DNA of 64,000 bases from NCBI RefSeq assembly GCF_900142005.1, contig NZ_FQZL01000007.1, forward strand, positions 1 to 64,000, given 5' to 3'. The notes under the pieces are model-generated. The model did not search any database. It saw only the letters and a program-made list of their open reading frames with translations, and was not told where the DNA came from. The first letter of the stretch is position 1. Every line of letters begins with the position of its first letter. This document shows positions 8,421-16,963 of the stretch, in pieces. A program made the translations under genes and the position numbers. Source of the stretch: Dethiosulfatibacter aminovorans DSM 17477 (GTDB taxonomy: Bacteria > Bacillota > Clostridia > Tissierellales > Dethiosulfatibacteraceae).

Positions 8421-9299
8421 ATGAGTTTAGAAAAATTTGAAATATTCGTGAAAGTTGTCGAATTGAAATCCTTTACAAAGGCTGCAGAGTTTCTAGGATA
8501 TACTCAATCAGGTGTCAGCCATGCAATTAATAGTCTGGAAAAAGATTTTGGATTCCAATTGTTCATACGTAATCGTACAGGCCTGAAACTGACTCATAAC
8601 GGCGAGACCGTTCTAATTTATATTAGAGATTTGATAAAATCCAATGAGCAGTTACTGGCAACAGTCTCTTCGATCAATAAGGTGAATAAAGGCAAGATAA
8701 AAATAGGAACCTTTCCCAGCGTATCTACTAACTGGTTACCAAGCATAATTCAAAATTTTCGTTCTGATTACCCCAATATCGACATTGATTTATTGGACGG
8801 TGAATATGATGAAATCAGGGAATGGATAAAAGACTATACTGTTGACTGCGGATTTGTATTATGTGATACTCCGGATGATAGACTGGATGTAACCCACTTA
8901 TTGAAGGATCCTCAACTTATAGTACTGCCCCCTGGTCATGAATTATGTCAATATGACAGGATTCCAGTTGATAAACTTAATGGTACAAATATCATCCTGC
9001 CAAAAGAAGGAACAGATTACCACATAGGTAAATTAATTGAAAAATACAACCTTGATATTAACGTCTCTTGCTTTTCAACCAACAATTTCACAACTATAGC
9101 CATGGTTAAATCAGATTTAGGTTACAGCATCTTGCCCGAACTTTTTATAAAAAACCTGAAAGGCGAGCTTGTATTGAAACAACTGGATGTTCCTTTTTAT
9201 AGATATTTAGGATTTGGAGTACTGAATAACAGAAAATTGTCTCCGGCCTTAAATGTTTTTAAAAACTATGTTGTTGATTATGTAAATACAACAAAATAA
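8421..9299 (+). CDS. LysR-family transcriptional regulator
   Basis: DNA-binding regulator (292 residues). The N-terminal winged helix-turn-helix (about residues 1-60) reads FVKVVELKSFTKAAEFLGYTQSGVSHAINSLEKDFG. A coupling helix and a C-terminal LysR effector-binding domain starting KGKIKIGTFPSVSTNWLP follow. It is divergent from the symporter, aconitase-X and LarA-like genes, the classical arrangement for an activator that responds to the pathway's substrate and represses itself. The effector is unknown. Confidence 0.9.
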   Translation: MSLEKFEIFVKVVELKSFTKAAEFLGYTQSGVSHAINSLEKDFGFQLFIRNRTGLKLTHNGETVLIYIRDLIKSNEQLLATVSSINKVNKGKIKIGTFPSVSTNWLPSIIQNFRSDYPNIDIDLLDGEYDEIREWIKDYTVDCGFVLCDTPDDRLDVTHLLKDPQLIVLPPGHELCQYDRIPVDKLNGTNIILPKEGTDYHIGKLIEKYNLDINVSCFSTNNFTTIAMVKSDLGYSILPELFIKNLKGELVLKQLDVPFYRYLGFGVLNNRKLSPALNVFKNYVVDYVNTTK

Positions 9300-9300
9300 A

Positions 9301-9370
9301 AGCATGAACCCTTTGGCTTTGGTATAATTTAATCACCGCAAAAAACTAATACCACCAGAGGCTCATGCTA
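9301..9370. repeat. Long inverted repeat between lysR and focA, possible IS end
   Basis: AGCATGAACC at the left pairs with GGCTCATGCT at the right. An inner TTGGTAT/ATACCACCAG pairing leaves a loop of about 20 bases, which makes a 70-bp hairpin between convergent genes. It may serve as a bidirectional terminator, although there is no U tract. A short open frame, MKSMKRYCQIDKMMN and onward, starts at its right edge (9370) and runs into the focA end. Together these could be the leftover end of an insertion sequence. Confidence 0.4.
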
Positions 9371-9426
9371 TGAAAAGTATGAAACGATACTGTCAGATTG
9401 ATAAGATGATGAATGATTCAATAAAA

Positions 9427-10236
9427 TTATTTGCTCAAATGCTTCTTATATGATTTTTCAGATAAATCATGTACATAAATATACCAATAAACAAAAGGTA
9501 CGATTATTGCTCCACCGATTATGTTTCCTATTGTTACGGGGATGATGTTGTTTACCCACATCTGTGCCCACGTAAGATTTGCACCCAGGAATTTCCCCAG
9601 TGGAATGAAGAACATGTTTGCGATGCTGTGCTCGAATCCGGAAAGGACAAATGCCATTACAGGAAACCAGAGTGTGCACACCTTTCCTGTTATGTCCTTT
9701 GCTCCCGACTGCATCCATACTGCAAGTACAACCATTATGTTGCACATTATACCTCTTATGATTGCCGGCGACATTGCCAGGTTGGCTTTCCCTTCGGCTA
9801 TGGCTATGGCCTTGGCTGTTGCCGCTTCCCCATAGAGTCCTGATTTTGCCAGTAGGAATGCAAGGGCTATGGAACCTATGAAGTTTCCGATGTATACGAA
9901 TGTCCAGTTCTTGAGCATGTTCTTCATCTTCTCTTCACCGGTCAAGACAGATACGGCTATAAGGCAGTTGCCCGTGAAAAGCTCGGCTCCGGCAACCACT
10001 ACAAGTATTATTCCTACCGGAAACATTGCCGCTCCCATGAACTTTGCAAACCCAACATCTACCGTCTTTCCGAGTGTCTGCATAACTATTATGTCCGCAT
10101 GGGCTCCAAATCCGACGAACACTCCTGCGAATATGCCCAGCAATATCATCTTCATTATTGGCAGATTCGCCTTTTTCTTTCCTATCCCTATCCAGGAATT
10201 GGCTATTTCACCAGGTGCAAGAAACATTTTATCCAT
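9427..10236 (-). CDS. Formate/nitrite transporter family channel
   Basis: Pentameric FNT-family anion channel subunit (269 residues, six membrane segments). Family motifs present are GAELFTGNC in the third helix region and SGFEHSIANMFFIP, which carries the conserved pore His. Members move formate (FocA), nitrite (NirC) or hydrosulfide. Without a neighbouring pyruvate formate-lyase or nitrite reductase the substrate is open, though formate is most likely in an anaerobe. The start has GAGGAG nine bases upstream. The gene is controlled by a sigma-54 promoter at 10404-10419 with a leader of about 157 bases, and the sigma-54 activator gene lies just upstream. Confidence 0.9.
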   Translation of the reverse strand: MDKMFLAPGEIANSWIGIGKKKANLPIMKMILLGIFAGVFVGFGAHADIIVMQTLGKTVDVGFAKFMGAAMFPVGIILVVVAGAELFTGNCLIAVSVLTGEEKMKNMLKNWTFVYIGNFIGSIALAFLLAKSGLYGEAATAKAIAIAEGKANLAMSPAIIRGIMCNIMVVLAVWMQSGAKDITGKVCTLWFPVMAFVLSGFEHSIANMFFIPLGKFLGANLTWAQMWVNNIIPVTIGNIIGGAIIVPFVYWYIYVHDLSEKSYKKHLSK

Positions 10237-10342
10237 TTTTAACTACTCCTCAAATTTTTTTCAAATCTTTTAAATTCATGCAATATGCAATACATCATTG
10301 TATGAAAAAGCTGTACGTGCCATTGCACTCTTGATTGAGTCC

Positions 10343-10391
10343 GTAGTGAGTTTTCCTTTTCCCTCCAATATATTGCTTTATTTCTCACTAC
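10343..10391 (-). promoter_or_regulatory. 5'-end stem-loop in the focA leader
   Basis: GTAGTGAG (minus-strand 10391-10384) pairs perfectly with CTCACTAC (minus-strand 10350-10343) around a 33-base loop that includes the Shine-Dalgarno-like GGAGGG. The predicted transcript start (about 10393) lies only two bases before the stem, so it would cap the 5' end of the mRNA and may stabilise it. Confidence 0.4.
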
Positions 10392-10403
10392 ACGTTATAT
10401 AAA

Positions 10404-10419
10404 AGCAATTTCCGTGCCA
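10404..10419 (-). promoter_or_regulatory. Sigma-54 (-24/-12) promoter of the formate/nitrite channel gene
   Basis: The minus strand reads TGGCACGGAAATTGCT, a full match to the sigma-54 consensus TGGCACGRNNNTTGCW. Start of transcription is expected near 10393. Confidence 0.9.
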
Positions 10420-10489
10420 GAAATTATCAAACAATATATCGCCATTTTTCAACACCTGAAAGCTTCAGATTCTTTAAAGATACAAAGAG

Positions 10490-10508
10490 CTGTACAATAT
10501 TTATACGC
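10490..10508. promoter_or_regulatory. Proximal activator site (UAS) upstream of focA
   Basis: CTGTACAATATTTATACGC, 71-89 bp upstream of the -24 element. It resembles the livK upstream palindromes (GTAYAAWWTTTATAC core). Its distance matches that of the livK proximal site to within one base. Confidence 0.6.
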
Positions 10509-10555
10509 CAATCTCTTTAGCACATTCATAAAGCTTATGTGTTATTTTTTTCACA

Positions 10556-10574
10556 AAGTATAATTTTTATGCAA
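10556..10574. promoter_or_regulatory. Distal activator site (UAS) upstream of focA
   Basis: AAGTATAATTTTTATGCAA matches the perfect livK palindrome at 15 of 19 positions. It lies 137-155 bp upstream of the -24 element (135-153 bp at livK). Inferred second binding site of the same activator. Confidence 0.6.
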
Positions 10575-10631
10575 TTATTCATTGCTGCATAAAGAAATCC
10601 CCTGGAAAAATTCCAAATAATATTATTTCTT

Positions 10632-12329
10632 CTAAATCCATAAGTCACTTTCCTTGGTAATATCAAGCTTTTTCATTCTATATATCAAGCTCTGCCTTAT
10701 TATTCCAAGGTGTTTGGCAGACTTTGTAATGTTCCAGTTAAATTTATTCAAAGATTCTACTATCAGCTTTCTTTCAATTTCATTAAGCGTTTGAGGCAGC
10801 GAATTTACAGTTTTATTATCAATGTCCTTATCCTTCAATATTTTATTTCTTAAAAACCTGGGTAAATTGTCTGAATCCAAGACGGTTTGCTCGCTGCTTG
10901 CTGATATTACAAGGTTTTCAACAACATGCTCCAGTTCTCTTACATTGCCAGGCCATTGATATTCAAATAACAATTCTTTAAGTTCATTGGTCATGCCCAC
11001 AATATTCTTGTCCAAAATATCAGAATGCTTACTGATAAAATAATTTAGAAGATAAACAATGTCTTCCTTTCTCTCCCGAAGTGGAGGAATTACCAGACAC
11101 AGTCTTGAAATCCTGTAAAACAAATCTTCCCTTAATTTATTTTCTCTAACCAACTTCTCAGGTTCTTCGTTGATTGCACAAATAATTCTGCATTTCAAAT
11201 TTTTAGTATGAGTAGCCCCAACCTTCCTGAACTTCTTTTCCTGCAATACTCTCAGCAACTTTGTCTGCATGTATACCGGCATTGAATTTAATTCATCAAG
11301 AAATAATGTACCTTCCCCAACGGCTTCAAAATATCCCTCCTGGTCAACTGAGCCTGTAAATGATCCCTTTGTTGTACCGAACAGGGTACTTTCCAAAAGA
11401 TTTTCCGGAAGAGCAGCACAGTTGATTGCAAAAAACTTCTCATTTCTATTGCTTATATTGTGTATGCTTTGTGCAAACATCTCTTTTCCAACACCAGTCT
11501 CTCCTATGAGCAATAAATTACCCTTGAGCAGAGCAAGTTGTTCTGCTTCTCTTACAGTTTTATTTATTATAATACTTATGCCTTTTATATCATCAAAATT
11601 ATAAACTGTTCCATTATCGCTATATTCAATCTCCTTATTCCTTTTTAGTTTCCTCTTAAGTTCAATTGTCTCTGATAGAAGATTGAGCATTTCAGATTCA
11701 TTCCCCGATATTGAAAAAACTGCTATAGTTTCACCTTCACGTACAATTGGATATGTTGAATAAGCCACATATTTCTCAACATTTTTGCCTCGAATGTGAG
11801 ATTTATACTCATTAACAATAGGCACGCCCGTCTTAAATACTTGTCTATGCTCAGAATTCTCAGGAGAATGATAATTATACACTTCCCAAATGAATTTACC
11901 TTCGTTTTCCGATCTGGTCAAACCCTCAAGGGTTTCCTGGGCTTTATTGTAAAGAAGAATTCTGCCGTCTTCATCACTAATGATTATACCGTCATTCAAC
12001 TTATTGAAAATTTCCTCATAGCAGTAGATTTTCTTATCCATTTCATAGACAAATGAAATATCAAATAATAAAATGAATTTTTCCCTGTAATCATCTTTTT
12101 CCAGATTAAAAACAGAAACAAAATACTTTTTCTTTCTTATATCAATCACTTCATTTGTACCTAAAAAATTTTCAAAATCGATATCAATAAAATCTTCAAA
12201 TCTTTCATTGATAAATGATTTTTTACCGATAATTCTATCAAATCCTTTAGATGCCCTTTTAATTATATTTTCTTCATTCAGTACTACCAATATCGGTTTG
12301 CTCTTTTTGATTTTTTTTGAAAATGCCAT
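10632..12329 (-). CDS. PAS-domain sigma-54-dependent transcriptional activator
   Basis: Enhancer-binding protein (565 residues from the ATG at 12329, which has AGGAGGT upstream). An N-terminal region of about 115 residues looks PAS-like. A clear PAS domain follows (LNDGIIISDEDGRILLYNKAQE), then the AAA+ domain with Walker A GETGVGKE, sigma-54 contact loop GSFTGS (the usual GAFTGA with conservative changes) and Walker B GTLFLDE. The protein ends in a Fis-type helix-turn-helix (NITKSAKHLGIIRQSLIYRMKKL). There is no receiver domain, so a ligand or redox signal is probably sensed by PAS. It is transcribed toward the FNT channel gene, and both this gene's target region and livK carry the same palindromes. 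It is expressed from its own sigma-70-type promoter at 12452-12480. Confidence 0.92.
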   Translation of the reverse strand: MAFSKKIKKSKPILVVLNEENIIKRASKGFDRIIGKKSFINERFEDFIDIDFENFLGTNEVIDIRKKKYFVSVFNLEKDDYREKFILLFDISFVYEMDKKIYCYEEIFNKLNDGIIISDEDGRILLYNKAQETLEGLTRSENEGKFIWEVYNYHSPENSEHRQVFKTGVPIVNEYKSHIRGKNVEKYVAYSTYPIVREGETIAVFSISGNESEMLNLLSETIELKRKLKRNKEIEYSDNGTVYNFDDIKGISIIINKTVREAEQLALLKGNLLLIGETGVGKEMFAQSIHNISNRNEKFFAINCAALPENLLESTLFGTTKGSFTGSVDQEGYFEAVGEGTLFLDELNSMPVYMQTKLLRVLQEKKFRKVGATHTKNLKCRIICAINEEPEKLVRENKLREDLFYRISRLCLVIPPLRERKEDIVYLLNYFISKHSDILDKNIVGMTNELKELLFEYQWPGNVRELEHVVENLVISASSEQTVLDSDNLPRFLRNKILKDKDIDNKTVNSLPQTLNEIERKLIVESLNKFNWNITKSAKHLGIIRQSLIYRMKKLDITKESDLWI

Positions 12330-12451
12330 AGCTACCTCCTCATTACATAAAGGATATTTATTAAAACAACAAAACAAAAATAAGGGTATAAACAGCAGTA
12401 AAACGTTTGCATGGAATGACTATGCCTATTCCCTTATTAAAAGTTTATTTG

Positions 12452-12480
12452 ATTCTAGCATTAAAAATTATGTATGTCAA
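12452..12480 (-). promoter_or_regulatory. Sigma-70-type promoter of the sigma-54 activator gene
   Basis: TTGACA (12480-12475) and TAGAAT (12457-12452) on the minus strand are separated by 17 bases. The transcript would start near 12445, about 115 bases before the activator start codon. Confidence 0.75.
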
Positions 12481-12508
12481 TTCAAACGCTTTTAAATACT
12501 CACTGAGC

Positions 12509-12545
12509 AAAACTGATATATGCATTCAAAACAGAATTCAGTTTT
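12509..12545 (-). terminator. Terminator at the end of the sialic acid operon
   Basis: AAAACTGA/TCAGTTTT inverted repeat immediately after the kinase stop codon. The 3' stem arm ends in TTTT followed by GC, so the U tract is short. It is placed where the 16-kb operon should end. Confidence 0.5.
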
Positions 12546-13493
12546 CTATTCGTCCCTTAATCTATATACCTCCTCTGCATCCGGCAACGACGGTATCCCA
12601 CCATAACCTCCTATGCACAAGGCTGCTGCTGCATTGCCAGTCTTGACGCACTCTTCGATCTCATCCATGGAAAGTTCAGATACATCTTTTTCTTGTTTCA
12701 GCAAGCTTTGTACAACCGCTCCAAAAAAACTGTCTCCTGCACCCGTTGTATCAACTACCTTGGATTTGAATCCGCCCACTTTCCGATGGCCATCCTTGGT
12801 GAAGAATACAGCACCCTCCTTTCCTAATGTTATGCATACAAGTGCTGGACCATGGTTTAAAAGCATGCCGCCTGCATCAATAATATTGTCCTCACCTGTC
12901 AAAAGAACGGCTTCCTCATCCGATACCTTGACGATATCAGCAAATTCAAGTCCAAATAGCATCCAGGAAATAGCTTCTGATTCATCCTCCCACAGCAAGG
13001 GTCTATAATTGGGATCGTATGTTATCAGTTTCTTCTTTTCCTTTGCATATTTAAGCACGGCTGTTACCGTCTCTTTTGACGGACTGTCCGTAAAGGATAA
13101 TGATCCAAAATGTATCGTTCTTGATTCATCAATCATTTCATAGTCAATATCGCATTCCTCAAGCATGATATCTGCACAGGCATTTCTGTAGAAACTGAAG
13201 CTGCGCTCCCCATCCTCCGACAAATGAACGAAAGCCAAAGTTGTGGGATAAGCCTGGGAAAGTATTAGTCCGCCTGTATCAATTCCGATTCCGTCCAATG
13301 TAGCCTTCAGCATATGCCCAAATTTGTCGTCTCCGACTTTGCCTATAAATGCAGTCTTTGCACCGAGCTTCTGAGCCATAGCCAGCATATTGCAAGGCGC
13401 ACCGCCCGGATTGGCTTTAAACTGCATTCCGTCGCTTTTAGATATGGGTGTGAAATCTATCAGCAGCTCTCCAATAGCTAGAATATCAATCAT
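12546..13493 (-). CDS. PfkB-family sugar kinase (probable fructokinase)
   Basis: Ribokinase/PfkB-family kinase (315 residues). It has the N-terminal glycine motif GGAPCNMLAMAQKLG and the C-terminal DTTGAGDSFFGAVV, with the catalytic Asp. The overall layout is like ScrK/fructokinase and 2-keto-3-deoxygluconate kinases. It starts two bases after the upstream D-lyxose isomerase gene and is the last gene of the nan operon. An isomerase that can turn mannose into fructose, followed by a fructose kinase, would feed fructose 6-phosphate to glycolysis. That is the step needed after aldolase cleavage of KDN. Substrate assignment is inferred from context. Confidence 0.8.
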   Translation of the reverse strand: MIDILAIGELLIDFTPISKSDGMQFKANPGGAPCNMLAMAQKLGAKTAFIGKVGDDKFGHMLKATLDGIGIDTGGLILSQAYPTTLAFVHLSEDGERSFSFYRNACADIMLEECDIDYEMIDESRTIHFGSLSFTDSPSKETVTAVLKYAKEKKKLITYDPNYRPLLWEDESEAISWMLFGLEFADIVKVSDEEAVLLTGEDNIIDAGGMLLNHGPALVCITLGKEGAVFFTKDGHRKVGGFKSKVVDTTGAGDSFFGAVVQSLLKQEKDVSELSMDEIEECVKTGNAAAALCIGGYGGIPSLPDAEEVYRLRDE

Positions 13494-13495
13494 AA

Positions 13496-14185
13496 CTACA
13501 CTCCCAAAACTTTATTGTACTCATTACACAAAGGATGTATGATTTCTTCATCTTCTTCGACCTTGGAAAAACGGCTGACATCTTCTGCATTATAATTGTC
13601 CGTATTATCATCATTGATTGATGACACTTCACCGCAAATCAGGTCGCCGGCACCTTCCTTCGCCCAAAAGAGGTGGTACATATGCGGACGAAGTGTAATG
13701 CTGTTGCCGGGTTCAATATAGACAGTTTCCCCCGCTGCAAAGGTGTGCCTGATTCCATCCATGTCCACAGTCACATCCGATTTAAGGTCCACGGTACCGT
13801 CCGGCATGGAATTATAAAGCTTTATAGCCAGGATACCTCCGCCCTTGTTTATGATATCTTCCGTTTTGCTGGCATGATAGTGGTTCGGAAGACGCTGACC
13901 ATCCTTCAGTATAATCAACTTCTCGGCGTATGGCGTCCCGACGGAGGAATCCTCCAACGAGCCGTTTCTAAGTGTGAACAGCACTGCGCCCAACTCTTCA
14001 AATTTATCCATCCCATAGTCCGTGATGTCCCATCCCAACATGACCTCCTTAATGGTTCCTATTTCAGGCTGTCTGTTCTTCCAGTCTTCCATTGTCCAAT
14101 AACCAAACGGCGGAAGCTTGATGTTGTTCTCTTCCAGGAGTTCCTTTGCCCATTTAATTGCAGCATTTATTTCTGATCTTTTCAT
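13496..14185 (-). CDS. D-lyxose/mannose ketol-isomerase
   Basis: Cupin-fold sugar isomerase (229 residues) of the D-lyxose isomerase family, which converts D-lyxose to D-xylulose and commonly D-mannose to D-fructose. The protein begins MKRSEINAAIKWAKELLEENNIKLPPF. It carries cupin metal-ligand segments, NHYHASKTEDIINKGGG and ITLRPHMYHLFWAKEG, which supply the His and Glu ligands. The chosen ATG at 14185 gives the family's normal length; the strong AAAGGAGG lies some 25 bases upstream, so the start is not certain. It is odd in a sialic acid operon unless mannose is produced, as would happen if NanA also cleaves KDN. Confidence 0.82.
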   Translation of the reverse strand: MKRSEINAAIKWAKELLEENNIKLPPFGYWTMEDWKNRQPEIGTIKEVMLGWDITDYGMDKFEELGAVLFTLRNGSLEDSSVGTPYAEKLIILKDGQRLPNHYHASKTEDIINKGGGILAIKLYNSMPDGTVDLKSDVTVDMDGIRHTFAAGETVYIEPGNSITLRPHMYHLFWAKEGAGDLICGEVSSINDDNTDNYNAEDVSRFSKVEEDEEIIHPLCNEYNKVLGV

Positions 14186-14276
14186 AACCTTTCGCAGGTA
14201 TGCCCCGCGCCTCCTTTCTTCACTTCTCGATTTTGAGGATATATTCATTGAGCGCTATTCGATTTTCATTACTTAC

Positions 14277-14972
14277 CTATTCCTCTTCTTTCATCGCGGA
14301 AATAAATCGTTCAGCGATTTCTTTCGGTCTTGTTATGGCACCGCCCACTACAACGGCATAAGCTCCAATTTCAAGCATCCGTTTGGCTTGTTCCGGATAA
14401 TGGATGCGTCCCTCCGCAATTACCGGAATGCTCAATCGCTTCACCAAGGCATCAACCAAGTCATAGTCCGGTCCTTCCTTGCAAGTGCTATAAGCCGTAT
14501 AACCGCTAAGGGTGCTGCCGATAAGATCCACACCAGCTTCAGCAGCATTTACTCCCTCTTCAAAGGTGGAGACATCCGCCATCAAGAGCTGGTCAGGATA
14601 TTTTTGTTTTATAGCTTGAATGAATTCATTGATTGTCCGTCCATCGGGTCTTGGGCGTTTGGTCGCATCAATCGCAATTATATCCGTTCCGACAGCTACC
14701 AACTCATCAACTTCATCCATGGTTACTGTGATATGTTGTTCAAAGCCGTCATACTGCTTCTTGACTATACCGATAACCGGCAATGCAACCATTTCCTTTA
14801 TCTCTTTGATGTCTCTAGGTCCGTTTGCCCTGATGCCTACGGCATTTGCCTCCTTGGCGGCTTTTGCCATAAGAGACATCACGCCTCCTTCCTCACTGTA
14901 TAAAGGTTCATTTTCCAAAGCTTGACATGATACAATCAAGCCATGTCTTAAAGCTTCAATATTAAAACTCAT
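14277..14972 (-). CDS. nanE: N-acetylmannosamine-6-phosphate 2-epimerase NanE
   Basis: TIM-barrel epimerase (231 residues) converting ManNAc-6-phosphate into GlcNAc-6-phosphate in sialic acid breakdown. Diagnostic segments are [14 protein letters not shown] near the N-terminus, the catalytic Lys in [27 protein letters not shown], and the C-terminal phosphate-binding [15 protein letters not shown] and [14 protein letters not shown]. The start at the ATG 14972 has GGAG six bases upstream. It lies between nanA and the lyxose isomerase gene in one direction. Confidence 0.95.
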   Translation of the reverse strand: MSFNIEALRHGLIVSCQALENEPLYSEEGGVMSLMAKAAKEANAVGIRANGPRDIKEIKEMVALPVIGIVKKQYDGFEQHITVTMDEVDELVAVGTDIIAIDATKRPRPDGRTINEFIQAIKQKYPDQLLMADVSTFEEGVNAAEAGVDLIGSTLSGYTAYSTCKEGPDYDLVDALVKRLSIPVIAEGRIHYPEQAKRMLEIGAYAVVVGGAITRPKEIAERFISAMKEEE

Positions 14973-15017
14973 ATGCAACTCCTCTAAAATAATCTAACAT
15001 GGCCATTATTTGCTCAG

Positions 15018-15938
15018 TTAAATGGCATCCAAGAATTTGACATCCTTAATTTGAAGACTATCCCTTAAATCAATAAAACCTGCTTTCAGTTCCTCTTCTT
15101 CTTTTCCTTGAATGTTCATAAATGGTCTTCTCACATAACCTGCATCAACACCCATCCATCTCAAGGCTACTTTCATCACTGAATAATAATCCTTCTTCAG
15201 GGCATACATGATGATGCTTACGGCCTCTTTCTGAATAGCCATTGCTTCTGTTAACCTTTCTTCCTTGACCAATTGGCTGATCTTGAGAAACATTTCCGGC
15301 ATCAGGTTGTAGAACGAACCAATGATTCCATCAGCGCCGTGAAGCAATCCTGAAACCGCCATTTCGTCGGCACCTGAATAAACCATGAACTCGTTTCCAA
15401 TTTCATTTTTAATCATGCTGATTTCGTGATGGGATGTTGCTGTAAATTTAATTCCCTTAACCCCATCAATGGAAGCTAGTCGCTTAATCAAGTCCAATCC
15501 CATAATCCCCGCCAATGGAACATTGTATACTATCATCGGCAATGATACGGCATCCGATATATCCTTGTAATAATTGAAAATATGCTCGGGTGTAAATCTC
15601 CAATAAAACGGAGGAACCGAAGATATGGCATCTGCGCCTGCAGCTTCCGCATGCCTGGCAAGCTCAATGGATATTTTTGTGCTGATGGCTCCTACATGTA
15701 CGATTACAGGTACTCGTCCGCCAACTTCATCCAAGACTATTTCGACAACTTGCTTTCTTTCAGATTCGTTCATCAGAAAGCCTTCGCCAGTGCTCCCAGT
15801 CAAGTAAAACCCTTCCACACCTTCTTTTAGAAGATAGCTAACCAATTCCCTCATGCCTTTTTCATAAACATTTTCATTCTCATCAAATACAGTCATCAGG
15901 GCCGGGATGACACCCTTGATCTCTTTAACATCAAACAT
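15018..15938 (-). CDS. nanA: N-acetylneuraminate lyase NanA
   Basis: Class I aldolase of the dihydrodipicolinate synthase/N-acetylneuraminate lyase family (306 residues). It splits Neu5Ac into ManNAc and pyruvate. It shows GSTGEGFLM, the catalytic Tyr in MIVYNVPLAG and the Schiff-base Lys in GVKGIKFTATSHHE. The nan context (nanE, nagA, nagB, nanK) favours the lyase over dihydrodipicolinate synthase. ATG 15938 follows the upstream ATPase stop by two bases; a GTG at 15944 overlaps that stop and is the alternative start. Such lyases usually also accept KDN, giving mannose. Confidence 0.92.
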   Translation of the reverse strand: MFDVKEIKGVIPALMTVFDENENVYEKGMRELVSYLLKEGVEGFYLTGSTGEGFLMNESERKQVVEIVLDEVGGRVPVIVHVGAISTKISIELARHAEAAGADAISSVPPFYWRFTPEHIFNYYKDISDAVSLPMIVYNVPLAGIMGLDLIKRLASIDGVKGIKFTATSHHEISMIKNEIGNEFMVYSGADEMAVSGLLHGADGIIGSFYNLMPEMFLKISQLVKEERLTEAMAIQKEAVSIIMYALKKDYYSVMKVALRWMGVDAGYVRRPFMNIQGKEEEELKAGFIDLRDSLQIKDVKFLDAI

Positions 15939-15940
15939 TA

Positions 15941-16963
15941 TCACTGTTCCTCCTTATTGGTATACTGCATATCCACTTTATGACATGCAATATAATGTTC
16001 ATTATCATTCACAATATATTTTTTTAGTGTCGGAGCCGACTCCTTGCATATGTCCATGCATTCTCGACATCTTGGATGAAATGCACAACCGCTTGGTGGA
16101 TTGACAGGACTGGGCACGTCTCCCTCCAAAATAATCCGCTCCTTCTTTTTATCCAAATCAGCAACGGGAATTGCTGAAAGCAAAGCTTTTGTATAGGGGT
16201 GCAAAGTATGGGTGTAGAGATCCTCGGATTTAGACAACTCTACGATTTTTCCCAAATACATAACTGCTATTCGATCACTTATGTATTCCACAACCGACAA
16301 ATCATGAGTGATAAAGATATATGTCAAATTTCTTTCATCCTTCAATTTTTTCATAAGTTGCAGAACCTGTGCTTGAATCGATACATCAAGAGCACTTACA
16401 GCTTCATCACATACGATAAGTTCCGGTTGGACACTTAGTGCTCTGGCAATACCTATTCTCTGACGCTGTCCTCCGCTAAATTCATGGGGATAGCGATCCA
16501 TGTATTCTCTTCTAAGATTAACCGCTTCCAGCAGGTCGCCAATTATTTGTCTTCTCTCGGCTTTGGATTTGACACCAAATTTTTTAAGGGGATCCTGCAG
16601 TGAATCAAAAATGGAAAAAGCCGGATTCAGCGAAGAGTGGGGATCTTGAAAGACGATTTGAAGTTTCTGCCTTGCCTCGTCAATCTCATGTCGTGACAAT
16701 GTCCTCAGATCCTTTTTACCATCTTCAAATGTGTATACCATTTCGCCATCAGTTACTTTGATCAACTGAAGAATCGATTTGCCAAGCGTTGTTTTGCCGC
16801 AACCGCTTTCTCCAACAAGCCCCAAAGTTTCACCACGATAAATATCAATGCTTACACCATCAACAGCCTTGACATAGCCGGCTACTTTCTTCAAAACACC
16901 TTTTTTTACAGGAAAATATGTTTTGACATCCTTCAGTTTCAATAGAACTTCTTGCTTATTCAT
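15941..16963 (-). CDS. Oligopeptide/dipeptide-type ABC transporter ATPase (OppF/DppF-like)
   Basis: Cytoplasmic ATPase subunit (340 residues). It has Walker A GESGCGKTT, the ABC signature FSGGQRQR, Walker B ELIVCDEAVSALD and the H-loop ITHD. The C-terminal extension of the Opp/Dpp family contains cysteines (SGCAFHPRCRECMDIC and a later Cys) that often hold an iron-sulfur cluster. It overlaps the partner ATPase gene by 8 bp. In this operon it probably powers uptake of sialic acid, as in SatABCD-type systems, rather than peptides. Confidence 0.92.
   Translation of the reverse strand: MNKQEVLLKLKDVKTYFPVKKGVLKKVAGYVKAVDGVSIDIYRGETLGLVGESGCGKTTLGKSILQLIKVTDGEMVYTFEDGKKDLRTLSRHEIDEARQKLQIVFQDPHSSLNPAFSIFDSLQDPLKKFGVKSKAERRQIIGDLLEAVNLRREYMDRYPHEFSGGQRQRIGIARALSVQPELIVCDEAVSALDVSIQAQVLQLMKKLKDERNLTYIFITHDLSVVEYISDRIAVMYLGKIVELSKSEDLYTHTLHPYTKALLSAIPVADLDKKKERIILEGDVPSPVNPPSGCAFHPRCRECMDICKESAPTLKKYIVNDNEHYIACHKVDMQYTNKEEQ

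Noticed and set aside
9467-9843. Frames on both strands within the formate/nitrite channel gene
   Set aside because: They overlap a fully conserved FNT gene and show no family features.
15018-15938. Dihydrodipicolinate synthase (lysine pathway)
   Set aside because: The fold is shared, but neighbouring nanE, nanK, nagA and nagB and the lyase-like YNVPLAG and KFTATS segments favour N-acetylneuraminate lyase.
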